Notes: a model not told the origin generated them from the sequence alone. A stretch of 64,000 nucleotides of DNA from Lactobacillaceae bacterium AF64-9pH9TA (GCA_027681045.1 JAQDCK010000004.1:95980-159979); one strand, 5' to 3'; shown: positions 17,417 to 27,393, numbered from the stretch's first letter. Translations and numbers: made by a program.

Positions 17417-19093
17417 CTATCCCCCTTGTTGTTCATCTAGCCATTCTTGAGGGTTGATTTCATTATAAGGTGCAACTTTTCTAAATAGAGTTCTAAGATC
17501 GAAATAAAATGAGTTAAGACTTGATTCATTTTTCGGATTATTAAGCCAATGTTTAAATACCATTTTGAAAAAAACTATATTTTTATTACAGTGTTTTTTA
17601 TAAAATTCGCGTGGCTTGGATGTTTTAGCAACTTTTCCTTGATTAAAATCCTTCAAAGGCTTTTTTATTGCATCATCATACCATTCTTTGCTAAAGCCTT
17701 TTTGTAAAACATACTCATTCGTCCAAAAGTCATCTCGCTCTTTATATAAATAATCTGAATATTCAAACAATAATTTTTCTGGTGAAAGACCTTGACCACT
17801 CTTTTTTCCAAAATTAATGCCTGGAAGGGAAATGATACAGTTTGTCAAATCTTTATTTTTATCGCCATCTAGAATGCAAATAGCTCTCATTGTATTTTTT
17901 ATAAGTTTGTCATCTTTAAATATTCCTCTTAGACTATCTGCCCCAATATTAGCGTTAATCATATGAAAGAAACTTTTAACGTCCCTAAATGCCGGATGCT
18001 TCTTCTCGAAATAAGTGAATATCAAATCTATCAATAACCTAGCTTCTGCATCTTCTGTAAAGACAGGGATTACTCTATCTTGAAAAATATTCTGAGCAGT
18101 CAGCGTTTGAAGCTGCATTTTAATTTTGTAGATATCAGGCTTTGGCATTATTGAAACAGAGTCTTTTAAGTCCAACAAATAAAGAACGTTATCCTTGTGC
18201 TTTAGGGAATCTTCCAATGTCGTTAAACTATGTGTAGTGAAAACAATCTGGATTTTATAGTTCACAGAATACTGTCTTAGCAACTTTAATAATTTTATTT
18301 GAAATGCGGGGTGCAATGTTGCGTCTATTTCGTCAATTAACAAGAGGCTTTCTATAGGTCTTTTCGATTCTATTGAATCGTAATAATAATGCAATGAAGT
18401 TAATGCTGTCAAAATAACAAAGAGATTATCTTGCCCTGCTGAGATGGTATTAGAATCTATTCCTTGTTTATCACTGGTGAACTCTGTGCGATATTTAAGA
18501 TTACCTAACCTTTGTGTACTTTTAAGTGATATATCATAATTAGTGAAATCTTTGTACAATTCAATCAATTCCTTCTGATACTTATCAGGAAGTGATTTTC
18601 TACCTTTAGAAACTGCGGCATCATTATCAAACTCACCGTATGGTACTAATCTAGGAAGTCCTAAATAAATTACAGGGCAACTTGGAAGCCTCTCGTGCTT
18701 GTTATTTCCATACTTAGGTTTCAGAGAATATCTTCCTAGCTTTTTAGAATTGTGTCTTCTAAAATCCAACATAGTGTTGTCGGTATACTTTACACTATAA
18801 AGCGTACCCGACACTCCAACAGCCGGATCTCTATATTCTCTCATTGTTTCGCGTGCTAAAGACTCTATTTTGGGATTTATGTATGAATTTACATCATTAA
18901 TATTTTTCAAACACTCTTTATCTTTTACCCAATCACAACTCGCACTTACCCTTTTGTATGAATTACTGATCACATGTAATATAGAGGATTTACAGGTGCC
19001 ATTTGTACCAGAAATGGCCGTAACGTGCGAAGACAGGTGCACCTTTATTTCCTTTAATTTTTTATACTGCTTAAATTGTATTTCTTTTATCAT
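17417..19093 (-). CDS. OLD-like AAA ATPase with Toprim-like C-terminus
   Basis: 558 aa. An ABC/SMC-type ATPase domain has Walker A SGTNGTCKSSILH (~28-40; a Cys occupies the usual Gly before Lys), a signature-like TISAGQDNLFV (~220), Walker B SLLLIDEIDATLHP (~250) and H-loop TTHSL (~290). After ~345 a Toprim-like part follows: PVFTEDAEARLL supplies the acidic residue and CILDGDKNKD the DxD motif. This is the order of OLD nucleases and related defence ATPases. The ATG follows AAGGAA. It is the first gene of a two-gene unit with a DNA methylase. Family fit is good; nuclease activity and defence role are inferred. Confidence 0.8.
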   Translation of the reverse strand: MIKEIQFKQYKKLKEIKVHLSSHVTAISGTNGTCKSSILHVISNSYKRVSASCDWVKDKECLKNINDVNSYINPKIESLARETMREYRDPAVGVSGTLYSVKYTDNTMLDFRRHNSKKLGRYSLKPKYGNNKHERLPSCPVIYLGLPRLVPYGEFDNDAAVSKGRKSLPDKYQKELIELYKDFTNYDISLKSTQRLGNLKYRTEFTSDKQGIDSNTISAGQDNLFVILTALTSLHYYYDSIESKRPIESLLLIDEIDATLHPAFQIKLLKLLRQYSVNYKIQIVFTTHSLTTLEDSLKHKDNVLYLLDLKDSVSIMPKPDIYKIKMQLQTLTAQNIFQDRVIPVFTEDAEARLLIDLIFTYFEKKHPAFRDVKSFFHMINANIGADSLRGIFKDDKLIKNTMRAICILDGDKNKDLTNCIISLPGINFGKKSGQGLSPEKLLFEYSDYLYKERDDFWTNEYVLQKGFSKEWYDDAIKKPLKDFNQGKVAKTSKPREFYKKHCNKNIVFFKMVFKHWLNNPKNESSLNSFYFDLRTLFRKVAPYNEINPQEWLDEQQGG

Positions 19094-19154
19094 TTTTCCT
19101 TAATTTATTGCTGAATTTGTTCTTTTAAATACGTAGACATTGATGTTCTTTTAC

Positions 19155-19184
19155 ATTTTACAACGAAACTTTCTCTTTTTTCAA
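19155..19184 (-). promoter_or_regulatory. Promoter of the ATPase-methylase operon
   Basis: TTGAAA (19179-19184) and TAAAAT (19155-19160) on the minus strand with an 18-bp spacer. It sits just inside the cassette next to the left IS66 end at 19195, so the cassette carries its own promoter. Confidence 0.55.
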
Positions 19185-19361
19185 TTGATATGATGTACGC
19201 ACCCAATAGCGCAGTATCTATCCCAACTGCCGAAGGGCAAACTCAGACCTTCCAAAGAACAGACTTGTCCTTAATCTAAAGTCTAGAGGGGGTTGAGCTG
19301 TCGTTTTAAAGTGATGCCACTAGCGAGCTTATGCTCGAAGTCGTAGACAGGGTCTTGAGCC

Positions 19362-19709
19362 ATGATTAATCTGGCTGAGTTAGGTCGAGTGTTTATTGTT
19401 TGCGGTAAGACCGACATGCGCCGGGGAATTGATTCGCTTGCTTACATAGTTAAGAAGAGTTTCAATCTCGATCCCTTCTCCGGATGCGTCTTTCTCTTCT
19501 GCGGCAGTCGAAGAGATCGCTTCAAAGCACTTTATTGGGACGGCCAGGGATTCTGGCTGCTCTATAAGCGTTTTGAGAACGGGAAGCTGGCCTGGCCAAA
19601 CAATGAAGACGAAGTTCGAGAGTTGTCCGATGAACAAGTCATGCGCTTGATGCAAGGCTTTACCATTGATCCTAAAATTAATACCGCAAGAGCTCGTGAA
19701 TTCTATTGA
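19362..19709 (+). CDS. tnpB: IS66 accessory protein TnpB
   Basis: 115 aa, full length for the IS66 Orf2/TnpB family: VFIVCGKTDMRRGIDSLA near the N-terminus and the central FCGSRRDRFKALYWDGQGFW block followed by LYKRFENGK. The start overlaps the end of the tnpA remnant (CATGATTAA), the usual coupling in IS66. It is intact, but its partners are not, so it is probably without function. Confidence 0.88.
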   Translation: MINLAELGRVFIVCGKTDMRRGIDSLAYIVKKSFNLDPFSGCVFLFCGSRRDRFKALYWDGQGFWLLYKRFENGKLAWPNNEDEVRELSDEQVMRLMQGFTIDPKINTARAREFY

Positions 19710-19770
19710 TTTCACGAGTTCTTCTTGTATTCTTATGATTATGGATCAAGGAGGGAGAGGGACAACGAGC

Positions 19771-21287
19771 ATGACTGACAAAGAAACTTCAGCTTTAATC
19801 GAAACGCTCAAAGCAAATAACGAAGAGCTGCTCAAGCAGGTTGCCCTTCTTACTGAACAAGTTGCTTATTTGACTCAGAAGCTTTACGGCGAGTCTTCCG
19901 AAAAGAGAGTTGTCAACCCAGATCAGCTGAGCTTTTTTGAGGAAGATAAGGCCTCTCAAGATGACGAGGACTTGCCCTCGCATTACCGAAACTATTACCT
20001 ATAAGAGACGCAAGCAAGTCGGTAAAAAGCAAGACATCTTAGACTCTCTACCGAGCGAGGAGGTTCATCATCGTTTGGATGATCTTACCTGCACAAACTG
20101 CCAGCACGAGCTGAAAGAGATCGGCAGCTTCTGTACCAGAGAAGAGCTGCGCTACATTCCAGCCCAGGTTAAGCGAATCGACTATATCCAACACTCTTAC
20201 AAGTGGCAGCACTGCAGTGATGAGGCACCAGCTGACAAGATTATCAAAGCACCTGTACCCAAGGCTCCGTTAACCAACAGTCTTGGCTCAGCTTCTTTGA
20301 TCTCAGATACTATCTATCAGAAGTACGTTCTCAAGGTTCCTGCCTACAGGCAAGAGAAGGACTTACGGCGTATGGGGCTTCCGCTTGATCACAAGACGGT
20401 TTCAAATTGGCACATCAAGGTCTGCGAGTACTACCTCTCCAGCCTTTACGAACTCTTGAGAAAAGAGCTGCTAAAGCTGGGTGTCATTCACGCAGATGAA
20501 ACGCCATATCGAGTCTTAGACAGCGAAAGAGCTAAAGACTACGTCTGTACCTTCTCGTTAAGTAAGCATGCCGAGAAGCCGATTGTCCTGTATCACCATG
20601 GATCACGAAAAGGTGCCGAAGCAGTGGACTTCCTCACAGTCTTCAGCGGATACCTTCATTGTGATCAATATCCTGCTATTTACAATTAAGCCAACAGAAT
20701 GTGACTCTTGTAGGCTGTATGGCTCATGCAAGACGGAAATTCCATAATTCCTTGCCTAAAGACAAGGCTAGAGAATCCGACGCGACTTCGATGGCTAATC
20801 AAGGGATCCACTATTGTAATCAAATGTTTAGTCTTGAGCGTGCCTAGAAAGACCTTTCCGTTGAAGAGAGATACGAAAAGCGTCAGTCCGAATTGAAGAC
20901 TCTGCTAGAGAAGTTTTCCGACTGGTGCTCCAAGAAATCAATCTCCGTGTTACCTTGCGGCAAGCTAGGGATGGCCTTCCAGTATTGCATAAAGCACATG
21001 GACAAGTTCATGAACGTTCTAAAAGATGGTCACCTTGAACTAGCCAACAACAGAACGAGCAGTCAAAGAAATCGTCATGGGACGCAAGAACTGGCTCTTT
21101 TCACAGAGTAAAATTTATGGCAATCATTATGAGCATATTTGAATTGATCTAAGCAAAATGGTTTGGATCAATTCAAATATACAACTATCTTCTAGACAAG
21201 CTGCCCAATGAGCTGCCATTATTGGACAATCAGCGTCTGGAAGCCTATTTACCATGGGCTGAGGATGCTCAGCTCCACTGCAAGTAA
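19771..21287 (+). pseudogene. tnpC: IS66 transposase TnpC, frameshifted and interrupted
   Basis: The start follows GGAGGGAGAGG. The N-terminal coiled part (LLKQVALLTEQVAYLTQKL) is in one frame to about 19980, continues in another (KRRKQVGKKQDILDSL, zinc-binding CTNCQHEL, catalytic-domain HADETPYRVLD), then meets a stop at 20687-20689. The distal half is traceable only in fragments (FSDWCSKKSISVLPCGKLG; LELANNRT) to the C-terminal LEAYLPWAEDAQLHCK. At least one frameshift and one premature stop. Confidence 0.85.
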
Positions 21288-21303
21288 AGTCCCATAACTG
21301 ATT

Positions 21304-21337
21304 AATCCCATCTTAGCATTGCTAGGATGGGATTTTA
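21304..21337 (+). terminator. IS66 3'-end hairpin terminator
   Basis: AATCCCATCTTAGCA pairs with GCTAGGATGGGATT, followed by TTAAT. The same hairpin is kept at 16037-16067 in the inverted remnant. It probably isolates the element from neighbouring transcription. Confidence 0.7.
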
Positions 21338-21369
21338 ATATACTCTGCTATTGTACCTTATGTACTACT

Positions 21370-22827
21370 CTAATGCTGAATTCTAAACTTTATCTGTTCT
21401 AACATTTCTACTGCGGTCGTCTGACGTAAAGACAAAACTATGATGACATATATTATGCCGGATAAAACCACAGAAGAAATCAATCTACCAACGTTGGAGC
21501 TAATAAGGTGTTGGCAAACCAAACATGATAATATAATACCGACACACCCTAACAGATCAATAATAACATTTTTTATGATTGTCTTATCTCTTAAAACAAA
21601 GCCAGTAATGTCGCGACTATAGTAGTAGTTCATAAACATCATTGTACATTCCGCCAAAACAGTCGTTAAAGCTGCGCCATCATATGATAAAAATGGAATT
21701 AAAACAAAATTGAGTACAATATTTAAAACTGCACTGGTGGCTGAACTAATCAGATTCTTTCGTTCACGCTTAGCTGGCATCAACGCACACTGTCCAAAAA
21801 TACCGCTAATCCCACTACCCAACATAGCAAAAACGAGAATTCGAAGAGATGTAGATGCAGCTATGTATTTAGCGCCTGCAATAATATAAATAATCTCTGA
21901 ACTAACCATAAATAATCCAGTCATCCCTGGAAGAAGAATCAACAAGAAAGTATTAAAAAGCTGTCTCATAACTCTTCTATATTCTCTCATACGATGCTGG
22001 CCCATTAGCATGGCTAAACGTGGGATTGTAACAACTTGTATAGCCATCAGCAAGGATCCAACAATATTGTAAATTTTAACCGATGTACTATAAATACCAA
22101 CCGCATAGTCATTCTTCAAGAAGCCTAAAATCGTTACATCTGAACTGACATAAATTTGTATAGCCACTGTTGCAGCAAAAATCGTAAAGATGGGAACCGC
22201 ATAAGCTTTCCAGTCGAAATGAGTATCAATCTTAATGTCACAAAGTTTTCTGGCATAAATGAAGTTCAAAATATTAGAACCCACCGATGCAAAAACACTA
22301 ATGCCTACATAATTTAGATAATCGTCACTGCTTTTCACAAATACAAAAAGCAATATCACAGATAATATCTTAAAAATAATATTTCTCAGTGTTAAGTATC
22401 CATATTCCTCAAAAATTGTATATACCCAATCAGTACCCAAAGTAGTTAAAATTATGGATATGCTAAGCAACAAAATAGATGTTAAATATTTATGTAAAGC
22501 AGGGGCAACAAATAATGTAATAGCTAAAGCAATATATGCAACCAAAGTTGATACCAAATTGAAAGTAAAAACACGACTTGCAAACTTGCTTATCTTCTCT
22601 CTATTATCTCTATATTTTGCCCCTTCTCTGATTGCAAAGGTGCTAATTCCTAATGACGCTATCAACGAAAAGTAACTAACTATTGAACTGGAGAAGTTAA
22701 ATTTACCCATTCCATCAACTGACAAAACTCTAGATGCGTATGGAAATGTAATTAATGGAAAGATTAAGTTAAGAATTGTCTGCAGACTATTTAGTAATGC
22801 ATTGACACCCAAAGATTTTTTCTTCAA
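21370..22827 (-). CDS. wzx: Wzx-type oligosaccharide flippase
   Basis: 485 aa with about 12-14 membrane helices in the MATE/PST pattern. N-terminus SLGVNALLNSLQTILNLIFPLITFPYASRVLS is the classic start of polysaccharide flippases. It would move lipid-linked repeat units across the membrane. Start is TTG preceded by GAGG at 8 nt. It is the last gene of the eps operon, and its stop lies only 14 bp from the IS66 right end, so the element sits exactly at the cluster border. AT-rich. Confidence 0.88.
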   Translation of the reverse strand: MKKKSLGVNALLNSLQTILNLIFPLITFPYASRVLSVDGMGKFNFSSSIVSYFSLIASLGISTFAIREGAKYRDNREKISKFASRVFTFNLVSTLVAYIALAITLFVAPALHKYLTSILLLSISIILTTLGTDWVYTIFEEYGYLTLRNIIFKILSVILLFVFVKSSDDYLNYVGISVFASVGSNILNFIYARKLCDIKIDTHFDWKAYAVPIFTIFAATVAIQIYVSSDVTILGFLKNDYAVGIYSTSVKIYNIVGSLLMAIQVVTIPRLAMLMGQHRMREYRRVMRQLFNTFLLILLPGMTGLFMVSSEIIYIIAGAKYIAASTSLRILVFAMLGSGISGIFGQCALMPAKRERKNLISSATSAVLNIVLNFVLIPFLSYDGAALTTVLAECTMMFMNYYYSRDITGFVLRDKTIIKNVIIDLLGCVGIILSCLVCQHLISSNVGRLISSVVLSGIIYVIIVLSLRQTTAVEMLEQIKFRIQH

Positions 22828-22860
22828 AATACCAACCTCTCTAGTTCATTAATAAGTCGA

Positions 22861-24060
22861 TTAACACCCCAAGATATCCATATAACCTTTAAAGTACTTT
22901 TGTGTAGTGAACTTATCTCCCTGTTTAAGAGCCTCGTTGCTCATTTGCTTTCTCAACTCAGGATTATCTTTAATCTTTAAGATTGCTTCTTTCAAGTTTT
23001 CTTCTATTTTAGCACCACGGTCAACGATGACAGCACTTTTATCATTGACATATTCTGTTGCTCCACCTGCTCGGGTAACAATCAGTGGATCGCCAGACAT
23101 CAAAGCCTCAATAACTACTAACCCAGCTGGTTCTTCCCAAACAGATGGCACGACTGCACAATCAGCGATGCTGTGGTACTTGTACAACTCGGCATGATCT
23201 ACGTAGCCTGTAAAGACAACCCGTCCATGTGCTCTTTCGACTGCTGCGTCAACTTTACGTTCATACTCTGTTCGTTTGCTATCGCCGCCAAAGTTTGGAC
23301 TACCAATCACCATTAACTTAACGTGTTCGTCAGGAATCAGATTTACAGCTGAAATCAACTCTAGCACACCCTTCTCAGGGATGATTCTTCCGCAAAAAAT
23401 TAGAACAAAATCATCTTCTGTAAACCCCAGTTTTTTGCGAAGATACTTTTTTTCTTCCTGGCTTATCTTTTTACTAAACAGCTTTATATCAGCACAGTTT
23501 GGTAAAACCTTGACCATTTCAGATGAAACCTCTGAATGATTTAGCCAATACTGTTTTGTAAAATTGCTACAGGATAGGTACTTACCAAAAGTCATCTCAA
23601 TAGGCTCAGTGCTTTCAAAATTATGATGTAAATGTGCAAAACAATTCTCTTTACCAATTTTTTTTGAGACTGGTAACAACTCATTGTACGGACCCGCTTC
23701 GTTGACAAATCGATCAAAGTCATGTTCCTGAACATAATTATTGATAAAATCAGCATAAACACTTCTTGGCGGTAAATCGGTTCTAAAGATTTTATTACTA
23801 AATTTTCTAGCTACGCGATAGATAAAATTAGTGATACATTGAAAATTTGTCTTTTTGAGATAGACAAATTCAGTATGCTGATAGCCTTGCTTCTTAGCTA
23901 CAGCATCTGCATCTACATCATATGTAGCCAAAACTGTCAAGTTAGCTCTTGGCGTTTTTTCATTCTCATCGATCACATATTGCAATAGAGTCTCAATTGC
24001 TCCACCTTTAATAGCTGGCATAGTTAATTGCTCTGGCGCCGCAATACAAACCTTTTTCAT
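22861..24060 (-). CDS. Family 4 glycosyltransferase (eps cluster)
   Basis: 399 aa, GT-B fold. The N-terminal domain has the glycine loop KGGAIETLLQYV; the C-terminal domain begins DDFVLIFCGRIIPEKGVLEL (~220) and carries the donor-site motif PSVWEEPAGLVVIEAL (~320) followed by TRAGGATEYV. Retaining GT4 enzymes add one sugar from a nucleotide donor to the lipid-linked repeat unit. GGAAGG precedes the ATG. Member of the 12-gene eps operon. Sugar unknown. Confidence 0.85.
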   Translation of the reverse strand: MKKVCIAAPEQLTMPAIKGGAIETLLQYVIDENEKTPRANLTVLATYDVDADAVAKKQGYQHTEFVYLKKTNFQCITNFIYRVARKFSNKIFRTDLPPRSVYADFINNYVQEHDFDRFVNEAGPYNELLPVSKKIGKENCFAHLHHNFESTEPIEMTFGKYLSCSNFTKQYWLNHSEVSSEMVKVLPNCADIKLFSKKISQEEKKYLRKKLGFTEDDFVLIFCGRIIPEKGVLELISAVNLIPDEHVKLMVIGSPNFGGDSKRTEYERKVDAAVERAHGRVVFTGYVDHAELYKYHSIADCAVVPSVWEEPAGLVVIEALMSGDPLIVTRAGGATEYVNDKSAVIVDRGAKIEENLKEAILKIKDNPELRKQMSNEALKQGDKFTTQKYFKGYMDILGC

Positions 24061-24146
24061 GACCTTCCTCTCAATAATCTAAGCGAGAAAATATCAATTA
24101 CTTTTTATTTAAAAATGATACGAAATCGAACTCATCTGAATCATTT

Positions 24147-25130
24147 TTATTTAGTTATTACACTTTTGTATTTGATATATACTCTTAATATTTTTAACCA
24201 ACATATTAAGCGCGGAAAAGTTATATACACTCGCAATTTTTTACTGTCAGAATCTGCAACGTTTGCTTCTCTAAAAGTACTTTTTACCCGATAAAAGATA
24301 CGCCAAAAAATTCTCCAATTTTCCTTTGATGGATTAATAGCTAACTCACTGGTTAATTGCATTAAAAGACTTTGAATACTTTGTATAGCTGATTCCTTAA
24401 ATCCATCATCCACAAGTCTTTGGAATCTGTCTAGCAATATACTATAAAAATGTTCCCTAATTTGATCCACTTTTTTTAAATTAGCCATAATACTATCATC
24501 ACGATCAACTCGGTAAAAGTATAGCACATCAGCTATTATAGAGATAGAATTACTGCGACTAATCACAGAATAGAGTATTTGCTCATCTTCGTTGACAATA
24601 CCAACTTTATAGCGTAAGTTATTAAAAATTCTTGCAGAATATAGTTTATCCCAAGCAACCACCAATGCAGAACCTCTATTAGGGCCATAAAATAATTGCC
24701 AAAATTCTTTTTGTGTATATTTGCCTGGCTTACTAATAGGTGATGAGATCACTTCTACATTGTTAGCTTTACTATACTGACATATTACTAAATCAGATTT
24801 ATCTTTTTGGGCTGCATGAAGTAACACACTAACATAGTTTTCTGAAACATAGTCATCACTATCTATAAATACAATCCACGAACCATGACTATTATCAAGC
24901 CCTGTGTTTCTCGCCGCAGAGAGTCCTTGATTTTTTTGATGAAGAGGAACTATTCGATTGTCTCTTTTGGCCCATTCATCAACTTTATTCCCTGAATTAT
25001 CTGTTGAACCATCATCAACCAAGATGATTTCCAAATTCTTATAGTTCTGATGAACAACTGTATTTAAGCATTTATCTAAGTACTCTTCAACATTATAGAC
25101 CGGAATAATTACAGATACGAGCGGGCTCAT
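24147..25130 (-). CDS. Family 2 glycosyltransferase (eps cluster)
   Basis: 327 aa. SVIIPVYNVEEYLDKCLNTV at the N-terminus, then IILVDDGSTDNSGNK and WIVFIDSDDYVSENY (DXD). The C-terminal half (~200-327) is helical, ending in basic SVITK, probably membrane-associated. It adds one sugar of the EPS repeat unit. An 86-bp gap separates it from the next GT4 gene. AT-rich. Confidence 0.85.
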   Translation of the reverse strand: MSPLVSVIIPVYNVEEYLDKCLNTVVHQNYKNLEIILVDDGSTDNSGNKVDEWAKRDNRIVPLHQKNQGLSAARNTGLDNSHGSWIVFIDSDDYVSENYVSVLLHAAQKDKSDLVICQYSKANNVEVISSPISKPGKYTQKEFWQLFYGPNRGSALVVAWDKLYSARIFNNLRYKVGIVNEDEQILYSVISRSNSISIIADVLYFYRVDRDDSIMANLKKVDQIREHFYSILLDRFQRLVDDGFKESAIQSIQSLLMQLTSELAINPSKENWRIFWRIFYRVKSTFREANVADSDSKKLRVYITFPRLICWLKILRVYIKYKSVITK

Positions 25131-25154
25131 TATTATATCCTCTCCAATTAATAA

Positions 25155-26240
25155 CTAGTTTTGCCAGAAAAATAGATATGGCATAGCATTCATATTATCA
25201 ACTGATCTCAATAAGAAATAGGCTATTAAGGCAATAATCAGAACTACATATATATATAGTAAAATCTCATCATTATCAAAATCAACAGAGTCTATTGATC
25301 CTGTCTTTTTGACTTTTTTAAATACCTTTGAAATCAAGATGATATTGAACAAGCCAAAATAAATTGACAATCTATATAAATCTGATACTACAAAAGCAAA
25401 ACAATATGTGACCATGCTAAGAGTCGACAGATTAAATAATATATCATCTTTAACTGATTGATTTTTTTTAAAGATATGTGCTAATACTAAAATAGCTAGT
25501 GGTGGCACCAAGCCAAATGCTGAAAAATCACCTGAGGAATTATAAATACCATGTGAAATATAGCTTGACTGTACAGGAAAATACTTACCAATATAATTTG
25601 TGACTATACTTGGGGCAAATTTAGTCAGAATAAAACTCGCTAGAATAAAAAAATAATTTTGGTAACCAAATTTCACAAACCTACAAAATGGATATGCAAT
25701 CAAAAATATAATAGCTGTGTTGTGAATTGCGGACGCCGCTAACACTAGGGCTGCAAATTGAATTGGCTTCCTCCGGTAGATGTATTTAACTGAGTAAGCT
25801 ATAATGCTCAAAGCCAACATTTGTCTTAGTAAGAAAAATGAATATAGCCAATAAAGTGAAATATAGCTAACAAAACTTATCAAAGGTTCATCCGAATACT
25901 TATATATCAAATTACAAACCGCCACTACTATTGGTATCGCAATTATCGCCAAATAAACTTGATAATTATTGCTAAATAAGCTTATGAACTTTGTAATAGC
26001 TAAAAATGCTACTTGCGATGGTAATTTATATGTCCAAATATTATTCCAACTAGTAGACTGAACGTAATTAAAATTCTGCAAATAAATCCCAGAAGTATCA
26101 TAAACCCCTAATGTTATACTTCTTAATGAAATCAATGCATACAGTAGCACACCTGCACTTATACAAAAAGCTATTTTATTGTTACCAAAAGCACAGTGAA
26201 GCGCAAATAACAATACAAATAGAATTATATATACAGCCAT
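25155..26240 (-). CDS. EpsG-type polysaccharide polymerase
   Basis: 361 aa, about ten membrane helices. The order IILFVLLFALHCAFG, RSITLGVYDTSGIYLQNF, SLYWLYSFFLLRQMLALS and ASAIHNTAIIFLIAYPF matches the EpsG family, which takes the Wzy role of polymerising lipid-linked repeats. It begins at the ATG at 26240 preceded by AAGGTGG; an upstream GTG overlaps that ribosome site. The upstream GT4 stop is 10 bp away. Confidence 0.82.
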   Translation of the reverse strand: MAVYIILFVLLFALHCAFGNNKIAFCISAGVLLYALISLRSITLGVYDTSGIYLQNFNYVQSTSWNNIWTYKLPSQVAFLAITKFISLFSNNYQVYLAIIAIPIVVAVCNLIYKYSDEPLISFVSYISLYWLYSFFLLRQMLALSIIAYSVKYIYRRKPIQFAALVLAASAIHNTAIIFLIAYPFCRFVKFGYQNYFFILASFILTKFAPSIVTNYIGKYFPVQSSYISHGIYNSSGDFSAFGLVPPLAILVLAHIFKKNQSVKDDILFNLSTLSMVTYCFAFVVSDLYRLSIYFGLFNIILISKVFKKVKKTGSIDSVDFDNDEILLYIYVVLIIALIAYFLLRSVDNMNAMPYLFFWQN

Positions 26241-26250
26241 CAGATCCACC

Positions 26251-27393
26251 TTATTCTTTAATGCTGATTTTGATAAAATGTATTAGCTGATTAGTTATTG
26301 GATTTGAAAAGTTCCTAACTGCCCAATCATGAGCTTCATGAATCATTTTGTTATTAGCTTCGACATTTTCCAAAACTTTTTTTGAAGCTTTAATCAAACT
26401 ATCTATATTTCCACTTTCATACAAAACGCCTGTCTTGCCATTTTTAATTAATTCCGCAGTACCGCCTGAATTAGCCCCAATCACCAAATTACCATAATAC
26501 ATTCCTTCTACAGTAACTCGTCCTAAAGCTTCCATTTTTGAACAAACAAATTCTAAATCATAATTTCTTCTTTGCGAAATAAGATCTTTCGAAAAGCCTA
26601 AGAAACGAATCATCTTGTTTTTATGAGATGATATATAGTTCTTTACCTCTTCATTTTGAGGACCTTCACCAAAAATATCTAAACTAAGCTGAAATCCTTG
26701 CTCATTAAGTTCCTCAACAGCTTTTACCGCATCAAAAACACCTTTACCACGCAAAATAGTTCCAACAAATATTGCTTTAACTGGCTTATTTATAAACTTC
26801 TTAACTTGTTTATCATAGCCATTTGCTTGGTATTTAATTGAGTCGTAGATGACCGCAGAATTTTTAAAATGGTATTTCTTCGAATAATAATTTGCTATTG
26901 CCCTGCTTATAAATATAGCGCTTGAATAATTAGCTAATTCCTCGATATTTAAAAAATTGTAATGGGCAATTCGATGATCCAGTTCCATAAACTCTCTAAC
27001 ATGCCAAATATGTGGTACACCTAATGTTTTAGCAATATCTGCACCAATCCAAATAGCAAACGAATTAGACAGAATTGCATCAGGTTTTATTTGACTGATA
27101 GTTTTCAATAATCGCCTTTTTACAAAACTAGTGTAAAAGAGTTTCATGTAGGCCTCTTTTACACTTTTTTTAGCTTTATATGTAATACTTCTCTCATCTA
27201 AATCTTTGCACAGCGCAAAATAATATCCAGAAACAATATGTATATTTTTCTTCTTAGATAAATCGTCAAAATCATGACTAAAGTGAGGCAAGAAAAGATA
27301 ATATTCATTTTCATTATCTTCAAGTAACCAATCCTCTAAAGATAGGTTTGCACCAGACATATAAGCATCATGGCAAAATATACAAATTTTCAT
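26251..27393 (-). CDS. Family 4 glycosyltransferase (eps cluster)
   Basis: 380 aa. MKICIFCHDAYMSGANLSL at the N-terminus resembles GT4 acceptor domains. The C-terminal donor domain has PVKAIFVGTILRGKGVFDAV and CSKMEALGRVTVEGMYYG with the expected E-x7-E spacing, then GGTAELI. The ATG at 27393 has AGGGA 8 nt upstream; a longer reading from a TTG is possible. Acts in EPS repeat-unit assembly. Confidence 0.83.
   Translation of the reverse strand: MKICIFCHDAYMSGANLSLEDWLLEDNENEYYLFLPHFSHDFDDLSKKKNIHIVSGYYFALCKDLDERSITYKAKKSVKEAYMKLFYTSFVKRRLLKTISQIKPDAILSNSFAIWIGADIAKTLGVPHIWHVREFMELDHRIAHYNFLNIEELANYSSAIFISRAIANYYSKKYHFKNSAVIYDSIKYQANGYDKQVKKFINKPVKAIFVGTILRGKGVFDAVKAVEELNEQGFQLSLDIFGEGPQNEEVKNYISSHKNKMIRFLGFSKDLISQRRNYDLEFVCSKMEALGRVTVEGMYYGNLVIGANSGGTAELIKNGKTGVLYESGNIDSLIKASKKVLENVEANNKMIHEAHDWAVRNFSNPITNQLIHFIKISIKE

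Larger units (their letters stand above)
19195..21356 (+). mobile_element. Decayed IS66-family element
   Basis: Left end GTACGCACCCAATAGCGCAG and right end (reverse) GTACAATAGCAGAGTATA are related terminal repeats. Inside are a tnpA tail (19285-19369, ending SELMLEVVDRVLSHD with an in-frame stop replacing Tyr), an intact tnpB and a broken tnpC. With the remnant at 16009-16536 it forms an inverted pair around two genes. Not mobile on its own as read, because tnpC is frameshifted and interrupted. Confidence 0.85.

Noticed and set aside
19362..21287. Active IS66 element
   Set aside because: tnpC has a frameshift near 19980 and a stop at 20687-20689, and tnpA is truncated with an in-frame stop.
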